Shown here in pieces: positions 1 through 9,026 of a DNA stretch of 64,000 bases (the stretch's first letter is position 1; each line of letters begins with the position of its first letter). The notes beneath the pieces are model-generated. The model did not search any database. It was not told where the DNA came from and worked only from the letters and a program-made list of their open reading frames with translations. The DNA lies in the NCBI RefSeq assembly GCF_024055575.1, contig NZ_JAMXOE010000001.1:806001-870000 (forward strand). Direction: 5' to 3'. Source of the stretch: Mucilaginibacter flavidus. GTDB taxonomy: Bacteria > Bacteroidota > Bacteroidia > Sphingobacteriales > Sphingobacteriaceae. The position numbers were made by a program, and so were the translations under genes.

Positions 1-76
1 CCAACACACGGATTACTAAAACTTCTTTAGCACCGCTGTTGTCAGCTACGTTTAATCTTGATTCCTGTTGTACCAT
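1..76 (-). CDS. rplN: 50S ribosomal protein L14, N-terminal 25 codons (runs off window)
   Basis: The reverse complement starts at ATG (74-76) and reads [20 protein letters not shown], the conserved start of L14, which binds 23S rRNA at the subunit interface. Only the first 25 codons are present; the gene continues past base 1. It follows rpsQ by one base, the usual order at this end of the S10/spc cluster. Confidence 0.95.
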   Translation of the reverse strand, partial: MVQQESRLNVADNSGAKEVLVIRVL

Positions 77-77
77 C

Positions 78-332
78 TTATTTAGCCCTTTCTAAAATTT
101 GAACTAATCTCCAGTTTTTGTTCTTGCTAAGCGGGCGTGTTTCCATAATCAATACGGTATCACCTACACCACAAGTATTGGCTTCATCATGAGCCATAAA
201 TTTGGTAGTCTTCTTAACGAATTTACCGTAGATAGGGTGTTTCACTTTACGCTCAACGGCAACCACAATAGATTTTTCCATCTTGTTGCTTACTACCAGG
301 CCGGTACGAGTTTTTCTTAAATTTCTTTCCAT
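78..332 (-). CDS. rpsQ: 30S ribosomal protein S17
   Basis: 84 residues, normal for S17, a primary 16S rRNA-binding protein of the small subunit. The N-terminal [19 protein letters not shown] and the following [16 protein letters not shown] segment are the conserved OB-fold core of the family. It lies between rpmC and rplN on the minus strand, 17 nt after rpmC and one base before rplN, so it is translated as part of the long ribosomal-protein transcript. Confidence 0.97.
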   Translation of the reverse strand: MERNLRKTRTGLVVSNKMEKSIVVAVERKVKHPIYGKFVKKTTKFMAHDEANTCGVGDTVLIMETRPLSKNKNWRLVQILERAK

Positions 333-349
333 TTTTCCCGATGCTTAAT

Positions 350-553
350 TTATTCAGAAGCTGCCGCCGATTTGCGCTTTGTTAACTCCGTAGTTAAGCG
401 GGCGATGTCCTTACGTACCTTTGTGATACGGGTAGGGTTTTCAATAGCAGAAACCGCATGTGCAAATTTCAGTTTGGTAAGCGTAGCTCGTTCCTCACTG
501 ACCCTGGCAACCAATTCTTCAGTTGACAACTCCAAAATTTCTGAGTTCTTCAT
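350..553 (-). CDS. rpmC: 50S ribosomal protein L29
   Basis: 67 residues, two long helices as expected for L29, the large-subunit protein near the polypeptide exit tunnel. The motif NPTRITKVRKDIARLTTEL matches the family's RxxRRxIARxxTxL region. It sits between rplP and rpsQ as in nearly all bacteria. The 92-nt gap to the upstream rplP (554-645) is longer than the other gaps in this operon, and I see no clear element in it. Confidence 0.96.
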   Translation of the reverse strand: MKNSEILELSTEELVARVSEERATLTKLKFAHAVSAIENPTRITKVRKDIARLTTELTKRKSAAASE

Positions 554-645
554 TTTATTTAACTGTTTGTGTTATGTTGAAGAGGTTATAAAAGTTACCT
601 GTTGTACTAAACGTATTACAACACATTTATAACGTTCATTTTTAT

Positions 646-1068
646 TTATGCTTCTACGTAATCTCTACGTACTATAAATCTTGTTTGCACCGGCAATTTC
701 TGTGCTGCCAGGCGTAATGCTTCTTTGGCAACATCCAAAGGCACACCTTCTGCTTCAAAAATGATCCTTCCGGGGCGTACTACCGCTACCCAGTACTCAG
801 GAGCACCTTTACCTTTACCCATACGTACCTCTGCTGGTTTTTTGGTTACAGGCTTGTCAGGAAATATCCTGATCCACACCTGGCCTTCACGTTTCATAAA
901 ACGTGTTACAGCTATACGTGCAGCTTCGATCTGGCGGCTGGTTATCCAGGCAGGCTCGAGTGATTTTATACCGAAAGATCCGAATGAAAGCTCAGCGCCA
1001 CGACTGGCGTTACCTTTCATTTTGCCTTTTTGCATCTTTCTGAACTTCGTTCTTTTTGGCTGTAGCAT
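646..1068 (-). CDS. rplP: 50S ribosomal protein L16
   Basis: 140 residues, normal length for L16, which organises the tRNA-binding sites of the 50S subunit. It begins [19 protein letters not shown] and contains the conserved [17 protein letters not shown] segment around residues 83-99. It lies 48 nt downstream of rpsC in the S10 operon. Confidence 0.97.
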   Translation of the reverse strand: MLQPKRTKFRKMQKGKMKGNASRGAELSFGSFGIKSLEPAWITSRQIEAARIAVTRFMKREGQVWIRIFPDKPVTKKPAEVRMGKGKGAPEYWVAVVRPGRIIFEAEGVPLDVAKEALRLAAQKLPVQTRFIVRRDYVEA

Positions 1069-1116
1069 TTTCTTAAGCTTTTATATCGTAACGATATATT
1101 TTTCTACTAAATATTA

Positions 1117-2028
1117 TTATCTCTTTCCTGGACCACCCGGGCGATTTCCGCCTGGACGGCTTCCTCCGCCTTGTCCACCGGGACGATTACCGCCCGGACC
1201 GCCTGGGCCACGATTTCCGCCCGGGCCACCTGGACCGCCACGGCGATCACCGCCTGGTTTCCTGTCGCCTCTGCGTTCGCCACCGCGCTCGCCGCCTCTT
1301 TCGTTGCCGCCACGGCCGCCGAAGCCTGCCGCGCCGCCTTCAGGGCGTCCGCCTTTACCGCTGGCGCTGCTTGCGCCACCAATGTTTGGCGATAAATCGC
1401 GTTTGCCGTAAACCTCGCCTTTGCAAATCCAAACCTTAACACCTATTTTACCATAAGTAGTTAATGCTTCAGCTAATGCATAATCAATGTCTGCACGGAA
1501 AGTATGTAGTGGAATTCTTCCTTCTTTATATTGCTCGGTACGTGCCATCTCAGCGCCACCTAAACGACCTGATGTCATCACCTTTATTCCTTCAGCACCC
1601 ATTCTCATGGTTGAAGCAATAGTGGTTTTCATTGCACGACGGAATGAAATACGAGCTTCAAGCTGTTTTGCTATGCCTTCAGCAACTAATTGTGCATCAA
1701 GCTCAGGGCGTTTGATCTCAAATATATTGATCTGAACTTCCTTTTTAGTTAATTTCTTTAACTCTTCTTTTATCTTGTCAACTTCCTGACCGCCTTTACC
1801 TATAACAATACCCGGACGGGCAGTGTGTATAGTTACAGTAATACGTTTTAAAGTACGCTCGATAACTACCTTTGATACACCACCTTTTGAGATACGTGCT
1901 GATAGATATTTGCGGATCTTTTCGTCTTCAACTAATTTGTCGGCATAGTGATTGCCACCGAACCAATTAGAATCCCAACCTCTGATGATTCCTAATCTGT
2001 TACCTATTGGATGTGCTTTCTGTCCCAT
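1117..2028 (-). CDS. rpsC: 30S ribosomal protein S3 with Gly/Arg-rich C-terminal extension
   Basis: S3 forms part of the mRNA entry channel. The first ~220 residues are a normal S3: [20 protein letters not shown], the KH-domain signature [16 protein letters not shown] near residue 73, and the C-terminal domain ending with [13 protein letters not shown]. From about residue 225 to 303 the protein becomes almost only Gly, Arg, Pro, Asn and Asp, with repeated [13 protein letters not shown] and NRPGG units resembling RGG-type RNA-binding tails. At 303 residues it is clearly longer than a typical ~210-250-residue S3. The extension is encoded by a GC-rich stretch (about 1120-1375) in the same frame, so it is not a frameshift. 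Six bases separate it from rplV. Confidence 0.96.
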   Translation of the reverse strand: MGQKAHPIGNRLGIIRGWDSNWFGGNHYADKLVEDEKIRKYLSARISKGGVSKVVIERTLKRITVTIHTARPGIVIGKGGQEVDKIKEELKKLTKKEVQINIFEIKRPELDAQLVAEGIAKQLEARISFRRAMKTTIASTMRMGAEGIKVMTSGRLGGAEMARTEQYKEGRIPLHTFRADIDYALAEALTTYGKIGVKVWICKGEVYGKRDLSPNIGGASSASGKGGRPEGGAAGFGGRGGNERGGERGGERRGDRKPGGDRRGGPGGPGGNRGPGGPGGNRPGGQGGGSRPGGNRPGGPGKR

Positions 2029-2034
2029 TTCAAA

Positions 2035-2463
2035 TTAATTGTTGTCGTTTTTACTGTCTACGATCAGGTGTACATGGTTTGAGCGTTTGCGGATACGGTA
2101 TCCCCTTCCTTGCGGAGCAGGGCGTAACCTTTTTAGCTGACGACCACCGCCTACTGAAACCTCTTTTACATATAAGTTGCTGTCTTCAACACGCTTGCCT
2201 TCGTTTTTTGCTTCCCAGTTTTTGATGGCTGATAACAAAAGCTTTTCAACGCGTATTGCGGCTTCTTTATTTAAAAATTTTAGGGTATATATCGCTTTCT
2301 CAACGTTCATACCACGGATAAGGTCAACCACCAAACGCATTTTACGCGGTGAGGTAGGGCAGTTCTGTAATTTGGCAACAGATGCACCACCAACCTGCAA
2401 TTTTGCAGCTTCCTTTTGCTGTCTGATTAATACAGACCTTTTAATTTTTGTTGTTGCTTCCAT
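2035..2463 (-). CDS. rplV: 50S ribosomal protein L22
   Basis: 142 residues; L22 lines the exit tunnel with L4. The core [20 protein letters not shown] and the C-terminal hairpin [20 protein letters not shown], the part that reaches the tunnel wall, are both present. There is a basic N-terminal lead-in of ~25 residues ([20 protein letters not shown]) before the core. The gene lies three bases after rpsS and six before rpsC, so translation is probably coupled. Confidence 0.97.
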   Translation of the reverse strand: MEATTKIKRSVLIRQQKEAAKLQVGGASVAKLQNCPTSPRKMRLVVDLIRGMNVEKAIYTLKFLNKEAAIRVEKLLLSAIKNWEAKNEGKRVEDSNLYVKEVSVGGGRQLKRLRPAPQGRGYRIRKRSNHVHLIVDSKNDNN

Positions 2464-2466
2464 GCC

Positions 2467-2733
2467 TTATTTTTTCTTTTCTGCGTGACCACGGAATGTA
2501 CGTGTTGGTGCAAACTCTCCCAGCTTGTGTCCAACCATGTTTTCTGTTACGTACACAGGGATAAATTTATTACCGTTGTGTACTGCAAATGTATGACCAA
2601 CGAAATCCGGAGAGATCATGGAGCGTCTTGACCATGTTTTTACAACCGATTTCTTATTTGAATCATTCAGAACCATAACTTTTTTGTCAAGGTTATGATC
2701 GATGTAAGGTCCTTTTCTAATTGAACGTGCCAT
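2467..2733 (-). CDS. rpsS: 30S ribosomal protein S19
   Basis: 88 residues, normal for S19 in the head of the 30S subunit. It starts [19 protein letters not shown] and has the conserved [21 protein letters not shown] and [18 protein letters not shown] segments. It is packed two bases after rplB and three before rplV. Confidence 0.97.
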   Translation of the reverse strand: MARSIRKGPYIDHNLDKKVMVLNDSNKKSVVKTWSRRSMISPDFVGHTFAVHNGNKFIPVYVTENMVGHKLGEFAPTRTFRGHAEKKK

Positions 2734-2735
2734 TG

Positions 2736-3563
2736 TTATTTCTTCCTTCTTTCAATGATATAACGATCCGATGTTTTCTTTTTGTCGCGGGTTTTGTAGC
2801 CTTTAGCTAATAAACCTTTGCGCGAACGTGGGTGACCACCTGAGGCCCTGCCCTCGCCACCACCCATAGGGTGATCTACCGGGTTCATGGCTACACCACG
2901 AACTCTTGGGCGACGGCCTAACCAGCGTTTGCGGCCGGCTTTACCTAACACAGCGTTTGCTTTGTCGCCATTTGAAACGGTACCGATAGTTGCCAAACAA
3001 GTTGACAAAATCATACGGGTTTCGCCTGAAGGCAATTTGATGATAGCATATTTGCCGTCACGTGCCGAAAGCTGTGCGTAAGTACCTGCACTACGTGCTA
3101 TGGTACCGCCCTGGCCTGGGTTCAATTCAATATTGTGAATAATTGAGCCTAACGGTATATTTTTTAATGGTAAGGTGTTACCAATTTCAGGTGGCGCTGT
3201 TTCGCCCGATATAACAGTTAATCCAACTGTTAAACCTTCCGGCGCTATCATATATCTTTTCTCTCCGTCAACAAAGTGTAACAGAGCTATACGTGCCGAA
3301 CGGTTAGGATCGTACTCGATAGTTGCAACTTTTGCAGGGATATCAAATTTATTGCGTTTGAAATCAATTAACCTGTAGGCTTGTTTATGGCCACCGCCCA
3401 TGTAGCGCATGGTCATTTTACCGCTGTTGTTACGTCCGCCTGACCGAGTGTTCGCAGACACAACCAACGACTTTTCAGGAACGTTTGTTGTGATATCCGA
3501 TGTACTGGTGTCTATGCGGAAGCGGGTACCGGGTGTAACCGGTTTAAATCTTTTAACTGCCAT
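2736..3563 (-). CDS. rplB: 50S ribosomal protein L2
   Basis: 275 residues, normal for L2, needed for subunit association and close to the peptidyl-transferase centre. The C-terminal [18 protein letters not shown] loop (about residues 224-241), including the conserved His of the [11 protein letters not shown] motif, is intact, as is [18 protein letters not shown] near residue 44. It follows rplW by eight bases. Confidence 0.98.
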   Translation of the reverse strand: MAVKRFKPVTPGTRFRIDTSTSDITTNVPEKSLVVSANTRSGGRNNSGKMTMRYMGGGHKQAYRLIDFKRNKFDIPAKVATIEYDPNRSARIALLHFVDGEKRYMIAPEGLTVGLTVISGETAPPEIGNTLPLKNIPLGSIIHNIELNPGQGGTIARSAGTYAQLSARDGKYAIIKLPSGETRMILSTCLATIGTVSNGDKANAVLGKAGRKRWLGRRPRVRGVAMNPVDHPMGGGEGRASGGHPRSRKGLLAKGYKTRDKKKTSDRYIIERRKK

Positions 3564-3571
3564 CTCTTTAT

Positions 3572-3862
3572 TTATATACCGCTATAAAAATCAATTACTT
3601 CTCCGTCTTTCAACGTAATAACCGCTTTTTTATACGCTGCAGCGCGGCCGCTAACGGCGCCTGCTTTTGTATTGCGGGTTTTAAGTTTACCAACGTATTT
3701 CATGGTGTTTACAGCTTTCACATTAACACCATACATAGCCTCAATGGCTCCTTTAATCTGAATCTTGTTAGCTCTTGGATCAACTTTGAAAGCATAACGG
3801 TTAAGCTTCTCGGTTAATTGAGTTACTTTTTCAGTAAGTAAGGGTTTCTTTAAAATTTCCAT
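3572..3862 (-). CDS. rplW: 50S ribosomal protein L23
   Basis: 96 residues, normal for L23 at the tunnel exit, the docking site of trigger factor and SRP. The N-terminal [20 protein letters not shown] and the [19 protein letters not shown] segment are family hallmarks. It lies two bases from rplD, the standard order. Confidence 0.96.
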   Translation of the reverse strand: MEILKKPLLTEKVTQLTEKLNRYAFKVDPRANKIQIKGAIEAMYGVNVKAVNTMKYVGKLKTRNTKAGAVSGRAAAYKKAVITLKDGEVIDFYSGI

Positions 3863-3864
3863 AA

Positions 3865-4494
3865 TTACTTAGCTAATGCTTCCTCCAAAGTTTTAAGGGC
3901 ACCTGTAGTTAAAATTAGCTTGCCTGCGTTTAACACATCATAAGTGTTTAACTGGTTTGCCACAATAACCTTAGTTTTTTTCAGGTTCCTGCTTGATAAA
4001 TAAACATTGTCATTTGCAGCGCCTAATACTAAAAGTGTTTTTACATCACTAACATTAAGATCTGACTGAAGCTGTATGTAGCTTTTAGTTTTGATTGCGT
4101 CAAAAGTAAAGTCTTCTACAACTACTATGTTGCTGTCTTTTGCTTTGTATGATAAAGCAGAGTTGCGGGCCAGTGATTTAAGCTTCTTGTTTAACTTAAA
4201 GCTGTAATCGCGCGGCTGCGGACCGAATACACGGCCACCACCATTAAACAATGGAGATTTTACGCTACCTGCACGGGCACCACCGGTACCTTTTTGCTTA
4301 TATAACTTGCGGGTTGAACCTGCAATTTCGTTACGCTGTTTTGATTTGTGTGTACCCTGACGCTGGTTAGCTAAATACTGCTTAACATCAAGATAAATTG
4401 CGTGATCGTTTGGTTCGATACCGAATACGGACTCAGGAAGTTGCACCTTGGCACCTGTTTCTTTACCTGATACATTTACTACTTTAACTTCCAT
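3865..4494 (-). CDS. rplD: 50S ribosomal protein L4
   Basis: 209 residues. L4 lines the exit tunnel and in some bacteria autoregulates the S10 operon. The conserved loop [20 protein letters not shown], followed by [20 protein letters not shown], is intact around residues 63-105. It directly follows rplC. No S10-type leader for L4 autoregulation can be judged from the sequence. Confidence 0.97.
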   Translation of the reverse strand: MEVKVVNVSGKETGAKVQLPESVFGIEPNDHAIYLDVKQYLANQRQGTHKSKQRNEIAGSTRKLYKQKGTGGARAGSVKSPLFNGGGRVFGPQPRDYSFKLNKKLKSLARNSALSYKAKDSNIVVVEDFTFDAIKTKSYIQLQSDLNVSDVKTLLVLGAANDNVYLSSRNLKKTKVIVANQLNTYDVLNAGKLILTTGALKTLEEALAK

Positions 4495-4495
4495 C

Positions 4496-5113
4496 TTATT
4501 TATCCACTATTACGAATGAACCCTTAGCTCCGGGGATGGAACCTTTAACAACCAGCAGATTTTGTTCGGCGAAAATTTTCACAACTTGTAGGTTCTGAAT
4601 CTTCACACGCTCATTTCCCATCTGTCCGGCCATACGCATACCTTTAAATACACGTGAAGGCCATGAAGACGCTCCCATTGAACCTGGTGCACGTAAACGA
4701 TTGTGCTGACCGTGAGTTTGCATACCCACACCCGCAAAACCATGACGTTTTACAACACCTTGAAAACCTTTACCTTTTGAGGTACCAACCACATCAACAA
4801 AGTCGCCTATCTCGAAGATATCTACCGAAATAGTGTCTCCTAATGCTTTTTCGTCCGTGAAAGTTTTAAATTCAACCAGCTTACGTTTTGGTGTAGTGCC
4901 GGCTTTCTGGAAGTGACCTTTTAAAGGACCTGAAGTGTGTTTTTCTTTTTTCTCGCCATATGCAAGCTGTACAGCTGCATATCCGTCGGTTTCAACAGAC
5001 CTAATCTGTGTTACCACACAAGGGCCAGCTTCGATTACTGTGCAGGGAATGTTTTTTCCTGCTTCATCGAAAATGCTGGTCATTCCTACCTTTTTACCAA
5101 TAATTCCTGACAT
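4496..5113 (-). CDS. rplC: 50S ribosomal protein L3, first gene of this transcript
   Basis: 205 residues, normal for L3. The start [20 protein letters not shown] and the central [20 protein letters not shown], followed by a [20 protein letters not shown] stretch, are typical. It is the first gene of the minus-strand operon here. rpsJ, which normally sits immediately upstream, is instead at 13644-13949. A good Bacteroidota promoter lies about 75 nt upstream at 5188-5218, so L3 can be transcribed independently of rpsJ. Confidence 0.97.
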   Translation of the reverse strand: MSGIIGKKVGMTSIFDEAGKNIPCTVIEAGPCVVTQIRSVETDGYAAVQLAYGEKKEKHTSGPLKGHFQKAGTTPKRKLVEFKTFTDEKALGDTISVDIFEIGDFVDVVGTSKGKGFQGVVKRHGFAGVGMQTHGQHNRLRAPGSMGASSWPSRVFKGMRMAGQMGNERVKIQNLQVVKIFAEQNLLVVKGSIPGAKGSFVIVDK

Positions 5114-5187
5114 TTTCTTTTTTAGTTTGTGTCCATCGAAGCAGTAGGGCTTCGTTCAAGACATATTATTCCCCCCGAAAGGGACGG

Positions 5188-5218
5188 CAAAGATAGAAAC
5201 TTTACAGTAATTATCAAA
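5188..5218 (-). promoter_or_regulatory. Predicted promoter of the rplC operon
   Basis: On the minus strand a -33 element TTTG (5215-5218) is followed after 19 bp by TATCTTTG (5188-5195), an exact fit to the Bacteroidota sigma-A -7 box TAnnTTTG. It is about 75 nt upstream of the rplC start and would drive the eleven ribosomal genes without rpsJ. Confidence 0.75.
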
Positions 5219-5362
5219 TAGTTAGTGAGTTATTTTTTTATAATTTATTTAGAGGGGGATTTGTGAGGGAATTGGTTGATTAAATGAGAATAAGCAGCGA
5301 TAATTTTAAGTTGAGTTCGGTATGAGAGGCCTCATTTACGCTAAAGCATCCGTCTCCGGTTC

Positions 5363-5665
5363 TTAGGTTGCGATACTTGTACATATTCCATGGATAGAAT
5401 TTAGCGTTACCCATCCATTTATGCGGCCTATATTATTACCTATCTGGAACCGCTCACCCTGTATTGCCTTTATTATATGCAGGTATTGAGTTCCGTTTAC
5501 CTTACATAAAACTATATCCCCTTTTTCAAGCGATCTTTTGCCGATAGGTTCAACCGTCACTAATTGACCTGATTCGATCTTTCCTTTCATAGAATTGCCC
5601 TTTGGCCGAAACTGGACCGTTTCGCCATTTTTTAGTTTTTCTATATAGTGGGTTGCCCAACTCAT
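5363..5665 (-). CDS. S24/LexA-like small protein with altered catalytic dyad
   Basis: 100 residues, with only the compact beta-fold of the S24/S26 (LexA C-terminal/signal peptidase-like) family and no DNA-binding domain. The Ser-containing motif FRPKGNSMKGKIESGQLV (about residues 19-36) matches the LexA nucleophile region. By eye the position of the LexA general-base Lys falls on His in QYLHIIKAI (~58-66). Small phage-type relatives ending in an IGNNxGxINGW motif, as here (~74-84), are known to me. Whether it is a protease is doubtful. It diverges from the padR gene at 5816. Confidence 0.6.
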   Translation of the reverse strand: MSWATHYIEKLKNGETVQFRPKGNSMKGKIESGQLVTVEPIGKRSLEKGDIVLCKVNGTQYLHIIKAIQGERFQIGNNIGRINGWVTLNSIHGICTSIAT

Positions 5666-5783
5666 CGTATAAACTCGCGCCTGGGGAGATTACCAAATCT
5701 ACAATTTTCCTTTCGGCTTGCGGTAAAGGGTTTTTTATCTTAAAATAAAAAACTTGCATGTTAAATTTAAATACATAGCTTCG

Positions 5784-5805
5784 TGATGCATTGTTAACTG
5801 ATGCA
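5784..5805. promoter_or_regulatory. TGATGCA direct repeat upstream of padR, possible operator
   Basis: Two copies of TGATGCA (5784-5790 and 5799-5805) are spaced 15 bp start to start around a GTTAAC palindrome, 11 bp before the padR start and between the divergent genes. PadR regulators commonly bind their own promoters. The assignment rests on position only. Confidence 0.25.
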
Positions 5806-5815
5806 ATAAACAACC

Positions 5816-6166
5816 ATGATACAAACGGAATTACTGAAGGGCACACTAAGCACCATTATTCTTAAATTACTGGAAGAAAAAGGCCGGATGTATGGTTACG
5901 AGATAGTGCAATTGGTTAAAGAAATGTCGGATGAAAAAATACTGGTTAAAGAAGGCTCGCTTTACCCCGCGCTTCATAAACTGGAAGCAGATAAATTGTT
6001 AGTTGCCGAAGAAGTATTTATCGGTAAAAGGATCCGTAAGTACTATAGCCTTACACCTTCCGGAAAAATATCGGCTAAAGCATCGGTAGATGAATTGCTG
6101 GCATTCTTACAAACCATACATCAATTAATTACCGCACAGCCATCAAAACCATATGGGACAACTTAG
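5816..6166 (+). CDS. PadR family transcriptional regulator
   Basis: 116 residues with a winged-helix PadR domain: MIQTELLKGTLSTIILKLL, then GRMYGYEIVQ, KEGSLYPALHKLEADKLL and the wing IRKYYSLTPSGK. Short PadR repressors usually control an adjacent membrane protein or efflux gene. The next gene starts at 6153, overlapping this one by 14 nt, so the pair is co-expressed and probably translationally coupled. The regulated target is most likely that membrane protein. Confidence 0.88.
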   Translation: MIQTELLKGTLSTIILKLLEEKGRMYGYEIVQLVKEMSDEKILVKEGSLYPALHKLEADKLLVAEEVFIGKRIRKYYSLTPSGKISAKASVDELLAFLQTIHQLITAQPSKPYGTT

Positions 6167-6782
6167 TGACTATGAGGAAATGATAATTCTTGGGCACATC
6201 ATAGCTGATGGGGTTACCGATAAGGCTCTTCAAAATGACTTGCTCGACCATTATTGCTGCTTTATTGAAGAAATACTATTAACCGGCGCTGATTTTGAAT
6301 CGGCTTATAAAACTGCATTCCAGGCCATTACACCCAACGGTATGCACGAAATACAGGAGGAACTTTATTTTATTTTAAACCATAAACAACAAACGATCAT
6401 GAAACGCACCATTTATTTCGCCGGTTTTTTAACAGTATTCTGTATCTCCACCGTTATTATGTTCAAAACCATGCATTGGCCGGGCGCTTCCGTCTTATTC
6501 CTAATCGCTTTCCTTTTAGTAATCGCTACCGCCATTATCCTGTTCTCAAGTTCAATAAAACATTGGAAATCTCATACAGCGGGGTATAATGTACGGGTAG
6601 TAACAGGGTTCTTGGCTGCATTACTAATCTCTGTTGGCGCTATTTTTAAATCACTTCATTATCCAACAGCAGGCGCACAAATAGTAGCAGGCGTGTTGCT
6701 GCTCAACCTCGTATTTCTGCCCATGTTCTTTTATCATTTATACCGGGGAGAATTAATAAACACAGCAAAAATTAACAATTAA
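6153..6782 (+). CDS. PadR-linked four-helix membrane protein, GldL-like motif
   Basis: 209 residues. The first ~85 are soluble and helical. Four hydrophobic segments follow (about residues 86-104, 112-131, 149-166, 172-192). Two internal copies of a motif, MFKTMHWPGA and IFKSLHYPTA, mark a duplicated two-helix unit. The FKxxHWPGA pattern resembles the N-terminus of GldL of the gliding/T9SS motor, but the rest of GldL is missing. The layout of a soluble helical N-terminus after padR is like the PadR-DUF1700 pairs of Firmicutes. Function unknown; probably a sensor partner or target of the upstream PadR. Confidence 0.7.
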   Translation: MGQLSDYEEMIILGHIIADGVTDKALQNDLLDHYCCFIEEILLTGADFESAYKTAFQAITPNGMHEIQEELYFILNHKQQTIMKRTIYFAGFLTVFCISTVIMFKTMHWPGASVLFLIAFLLVIATAIILFSSSIKHWKSHTAGYNVRVVTGFLAALLISVGAIFKSLHYPTAGAQIVAGVLLLNLVFLPMFFYHLYRGELINTAKINN

Positions 6783-7020
6783 TTACCTCAGCGAGACAAA
6801 AATCGGGCCGATAAAAAAGATGGAATATTTGATTATTAAGCACTTACAGGCGGTGTTGCCAAAAAAAAATGCGCTTACGTCGTGTTGGTTGTTAGCCACT
6901 TACTCAAATCAGACCATTTATTAAAATTGGAATCATTTATAATCAGCGAGTTACACTTTACCAAAGGTGTTCCAAAATGTAAAAATGGAACCCAGGCTTT
7001 TGATTGCCAAACCAATTCAA

Positions 7021-7185
7021 TTATTCTTCAATCAATCGATGAGAAAAGTGAACACCGCTATTCATTTCATCGACAGCATCCTGCAAAAGTCTTTTATTGG
7101 CTTCGCTTTTAATTATGTAGGAAGTCCCGTCCCTTAAATCATCGCCATCTAAGTTATTGTCATTAATTTCTGTTTCGTCATTCAT
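7021..7185 (-). CDS. Small antitoxin-like protein (YefM/Phd-type C-terminus), orphan
   Basis: 54 codons from ATG 7183-7185 to TAA 7021-7023, with GGAGAA just before the start. The second half, YIIKSEANKRLLQDAVDEMN followed by a stretch ending HRLIEE, resembles the C-terminal toxin-binding tail of Bacteroidota antitoxins such as the YefM at 9027-9281 ([18 protein letters not shown]). The N-terminus is acidic and lacks the Phd/YefM DNA-binding fold. No complete toxin gene follows: downstream on the same strand is only a short open frame of ~45 codons (down to ~6878) with no start and no recognised domain. Probably a decayed or stand-alone antitoxin. Confidence 0.5.
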   Translation of the reverse strand: MNDETEINDNNLDGDDLRDGTSYIIKSEANKRLLQDAVDEMNSGVHFSHRLIEE

Positions 7186-7226
7186 TTCTCCATTTGTTTA
7201 TTCAAATGCAAGAAATGATCGTTACC

Positions 7227-7262
7227 AAAAACTTGCGAAGTTTTGAAAGCTTCGCAAGTTTT
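7227..7262. repeat. 13-bp-stem hairpin with AACTTGCGAAG arms
   Basis: A perfect inverted repeat, AAAACTTGCGAAG with complement CTTCGCAAGTTTT and a short loop, lies 35 bp before the 7298 gene. Hairpins with these arms are, to my knowledge, dispersed in many Bacteroidota genomes. It could end transcription in either direction or be a mobile palindrome. Confidence 0.7.
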
Positions 7263-7297
7263 CCTATATTCAGCCATCGCTAACTAACTGACTCAAA

Positions 7298-8713
7298 ATG
7301 AAATCCCCTTTAAAAATCCTCATTACTTTATTACTAGTAACTGTACTTTTCAGTTGTAAAGAAGCACCCAAAACAAACAACCGCCTGGCCAATGCCAGTC
7401 GCGAAGACAAAAATGGCTGGATATACCTGCACCTGGCAGGCGCACCGGCCGACATTGGCTACCAGCACGGTTTCCTGGCATCTAAAGAAATTGATACCAT
7501 GATTAAGGTAATGCAATATTACCTGCCAAGCAGCAGCGGCAAAACATGGGAATTTTATCGCGCAGCTTCCGCCAGGTTTTTATGGAAGAAGGTCGACAAG
7601 GAATACCAGGATGAAATGAAAGGTATTGCCGAGGGCCTGCGGGCTAAAGGCTTTAAGTACGATTCGCTCGATATTACTGCGTTGAATGCTTATTACGAAC
7701 TGCCTGGATATTATGTGCCTTTATTAATGAACAAACTTAAACCCGGCAGCGGCGACAACCGGGCGCCCGGCAATTGCAGCGCCTTTATTGCTACCGGCAG
7801 CTTTACAAAAGACCATAAAATTGTAATAGCCCATAATAACTGGACCGACTACATCGTAGGCGAACGCTGGAACGTAATTGCCGATATAAAACCCGAAAAG
7901 GGCAACGAATTTTTAATGGATACCGGCCCCGGCTTTATTCATAGCGGCGACGATTTTGTGGTAAGCAAGAGCGGTGTATTGATAACCGAAACTACCATAA
8001 CCCAGTTTAAGGGCTACGATACCACCAAAACAGCCGAATTTGTACGTGCCCGCAAAGCCGCCCAGTACGCCAACAACATCGACGATTTTGTAAAAATAAT
8101 GACAACCGACAACAACGGCGGCTATGCCAACGACTGGCTGATTGGCGATACCAAAACCAACGAGGTTGCCAAGCTTGAACTCGGGCTTAAAAACTTCAAA
8201 GTATGGCGCTCGAAAGACACGGCCATTATTGGTTCCAATTTCGCCATAGACCCTAAACTTATTAAAGAGGAAACCACTTTTGACGTAAACGACAAAACTA
8301 CATCGCCAAATGCACGCAGGAAGCGCATGGAAAAACTGGTTTATGTAGATTATAAAGGCAAGCTTAGCGACACCACCGGCAAAACCATCGAAGGCGATAC
8401 GTACGACGCATTAAATAACAAAGACGCCTATAACCGCTGCGTTATTGATGGCCACGTAGAAGAAGACCCAATGGGATGTAAGGAATTTAATGAACCTGCA
8501 TTTTTCCCGATGGGTGCGGTACAAGGGAAAGTAACCACCAGCAACCTGGCCGGTAAAATGCAAATGTGGGCACACATGGGTCACCCCGGTGGCGCCGATT
8601 TCCTGGCCGGGCCATTCCTTAAGAAACACCCGGAATATGTTAAAACCCAGGGTAAATATTTAAGGAATATGAAAGCTTATCCGTGGACGTTGTTTAGCGC
8701 GGCTGCTAACTGA
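7298..8713 (+). CDS. Lipoprotein C45-like Ntn hydrolase
   Basis: 471 residues. A lipoprotein signal (LLVTVLFSCKEA, lipobox Cys ~20) predicts membrane anchoring. The region APADIGYQHGFLASKEI and the later PGNCSAFIATGSFTKDHKIV (~155-175), followed by AHNNWTDY, fit the peptidase C45/acyl-CoA:6-APA acyltransferase-like Ntn-hydrolase family, in which the Cys after a processing site becomes the N-terminal nucleophile. Phospholipase-B-like proteins share this fold. The likely activity is amide-bond hydrolysis or acyl transfer at the cell envelope; the substrate is unknown. It stands alone and ends convergently with yoeB, 17 nt apart. Confidence 0.75.
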   Translation: MKSPLKILITLLLVTVLFSCKEAPKTNNRLANASREDKNGWIYLHLAGAPADIGYQHGFLASKEIDTMIKVMQYYLPSSSGKTWEFYRAASARFLWKKVDKEYQDEMKGIAEGLRAKGFKYDSLDITALNAYYELPGYYVPLLMNKLKPGSGDNRAPGNCSAFIATGSFTKDHKIVIAHNNWTDYIVGERWNVIADIKPEKGNEFLMDTGPGFIHSGDDFVVSKSGVLITETTITQFKGYDTTKTAEFVRARKAAQYANNIDDFVKIMTTDNNGGYANDWLIGDTKTNEVAKLELGLKNFKVWRSKDTAIIGSNFAIDPKLIKEETTFDVNDKTTSPNARRKRMEKLVYVDYKGKLSDTTGKTIEGDTYDALNNKDAYNRCVIDGHVEEDPMGCKEFNEPAFFPMGAVQGKVTTSNLAGKMQMWAHMGHPGGADFLAGPFLKKHPEYVKTQGKYLRNMKAYPWTLFSAAAN

Positions 8714-8730
8714 TTTTTAATTGGGCAGTG

Positions 8731-9009
8731 TTATTTATCGCCATAATGAAACCGGCACTGCAAAATTGAGCATTTCTGATCCGAGCCTTTTGTACCGGAT
8801 ATTTGGTAAACTAACCTATGCTCACCTGTAATTCTTCTGGACCAGAACCCTTTGAGACCGTGCTTCAGGGGTTCTGGTTTTCCTAAGCCTGCAAATGGTG
8901 TTTGTTTGATGGATTTTATAAGATCCCGTATTTTATTAACGGTTTCAGGATCATTCTCAAGCCAGTATTCAAAATCCTCCCAGCCATTTTTTGTAAACTC
9001 CGTGTTCAT
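8731..9009 (-). CDS. yoeB: Txe/YoeB family mRNA interferase toxin
   Basis: 92 residues, RelE-fold ribosome-dependent RNase. YoeB landmarks are present: KNGWEDFEYWLENDPETVNK, KPEPLKHGLKGFWSRRITGE with catalytic-type Glu and Arg, HRLVYQI, and the C-terminal CRFHYGDK, where His-Tyr correspond to the active-site pair. It lies 17 nt after its antitoxin gene on the same strand, the standard yefM-yoeB order. Confidence 0.9.
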   Translation of the reverse strand: MNTEFTKNGWEDFEYWLENDPETVNKIRDLIKSIKQTPFAGLGKPEPLKHGLKGFWSRRITGEHRLVYQISGTKGSDQKCSILQCRFHYGDK

Positions 9010-9026
9010 GCTAACGCGTATTGAGT

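Noticed and set aside
725..1411. Long plus-strand open frame rich in Pro
   Set aside because: It is antisense to rplP and the Gly/Arg-rich end of rpsC; the open frame results from the GC-rich repeat codons.
5550..5846. 98-codon minus-strand frame upstream of the S24-like gene
   Set aside because: It overlaps the S24-like coding sequence in another frame and has no recognisable domain; the 5663-5665 ATG gives a family-like N-terminus.
6882..7112. 76-codon plus-strand frame
   Set aside because: No domain, and it runs antisense over the small antitoxin-like gene (7021-7185), which has a ribosome-binding site and family-like residues.
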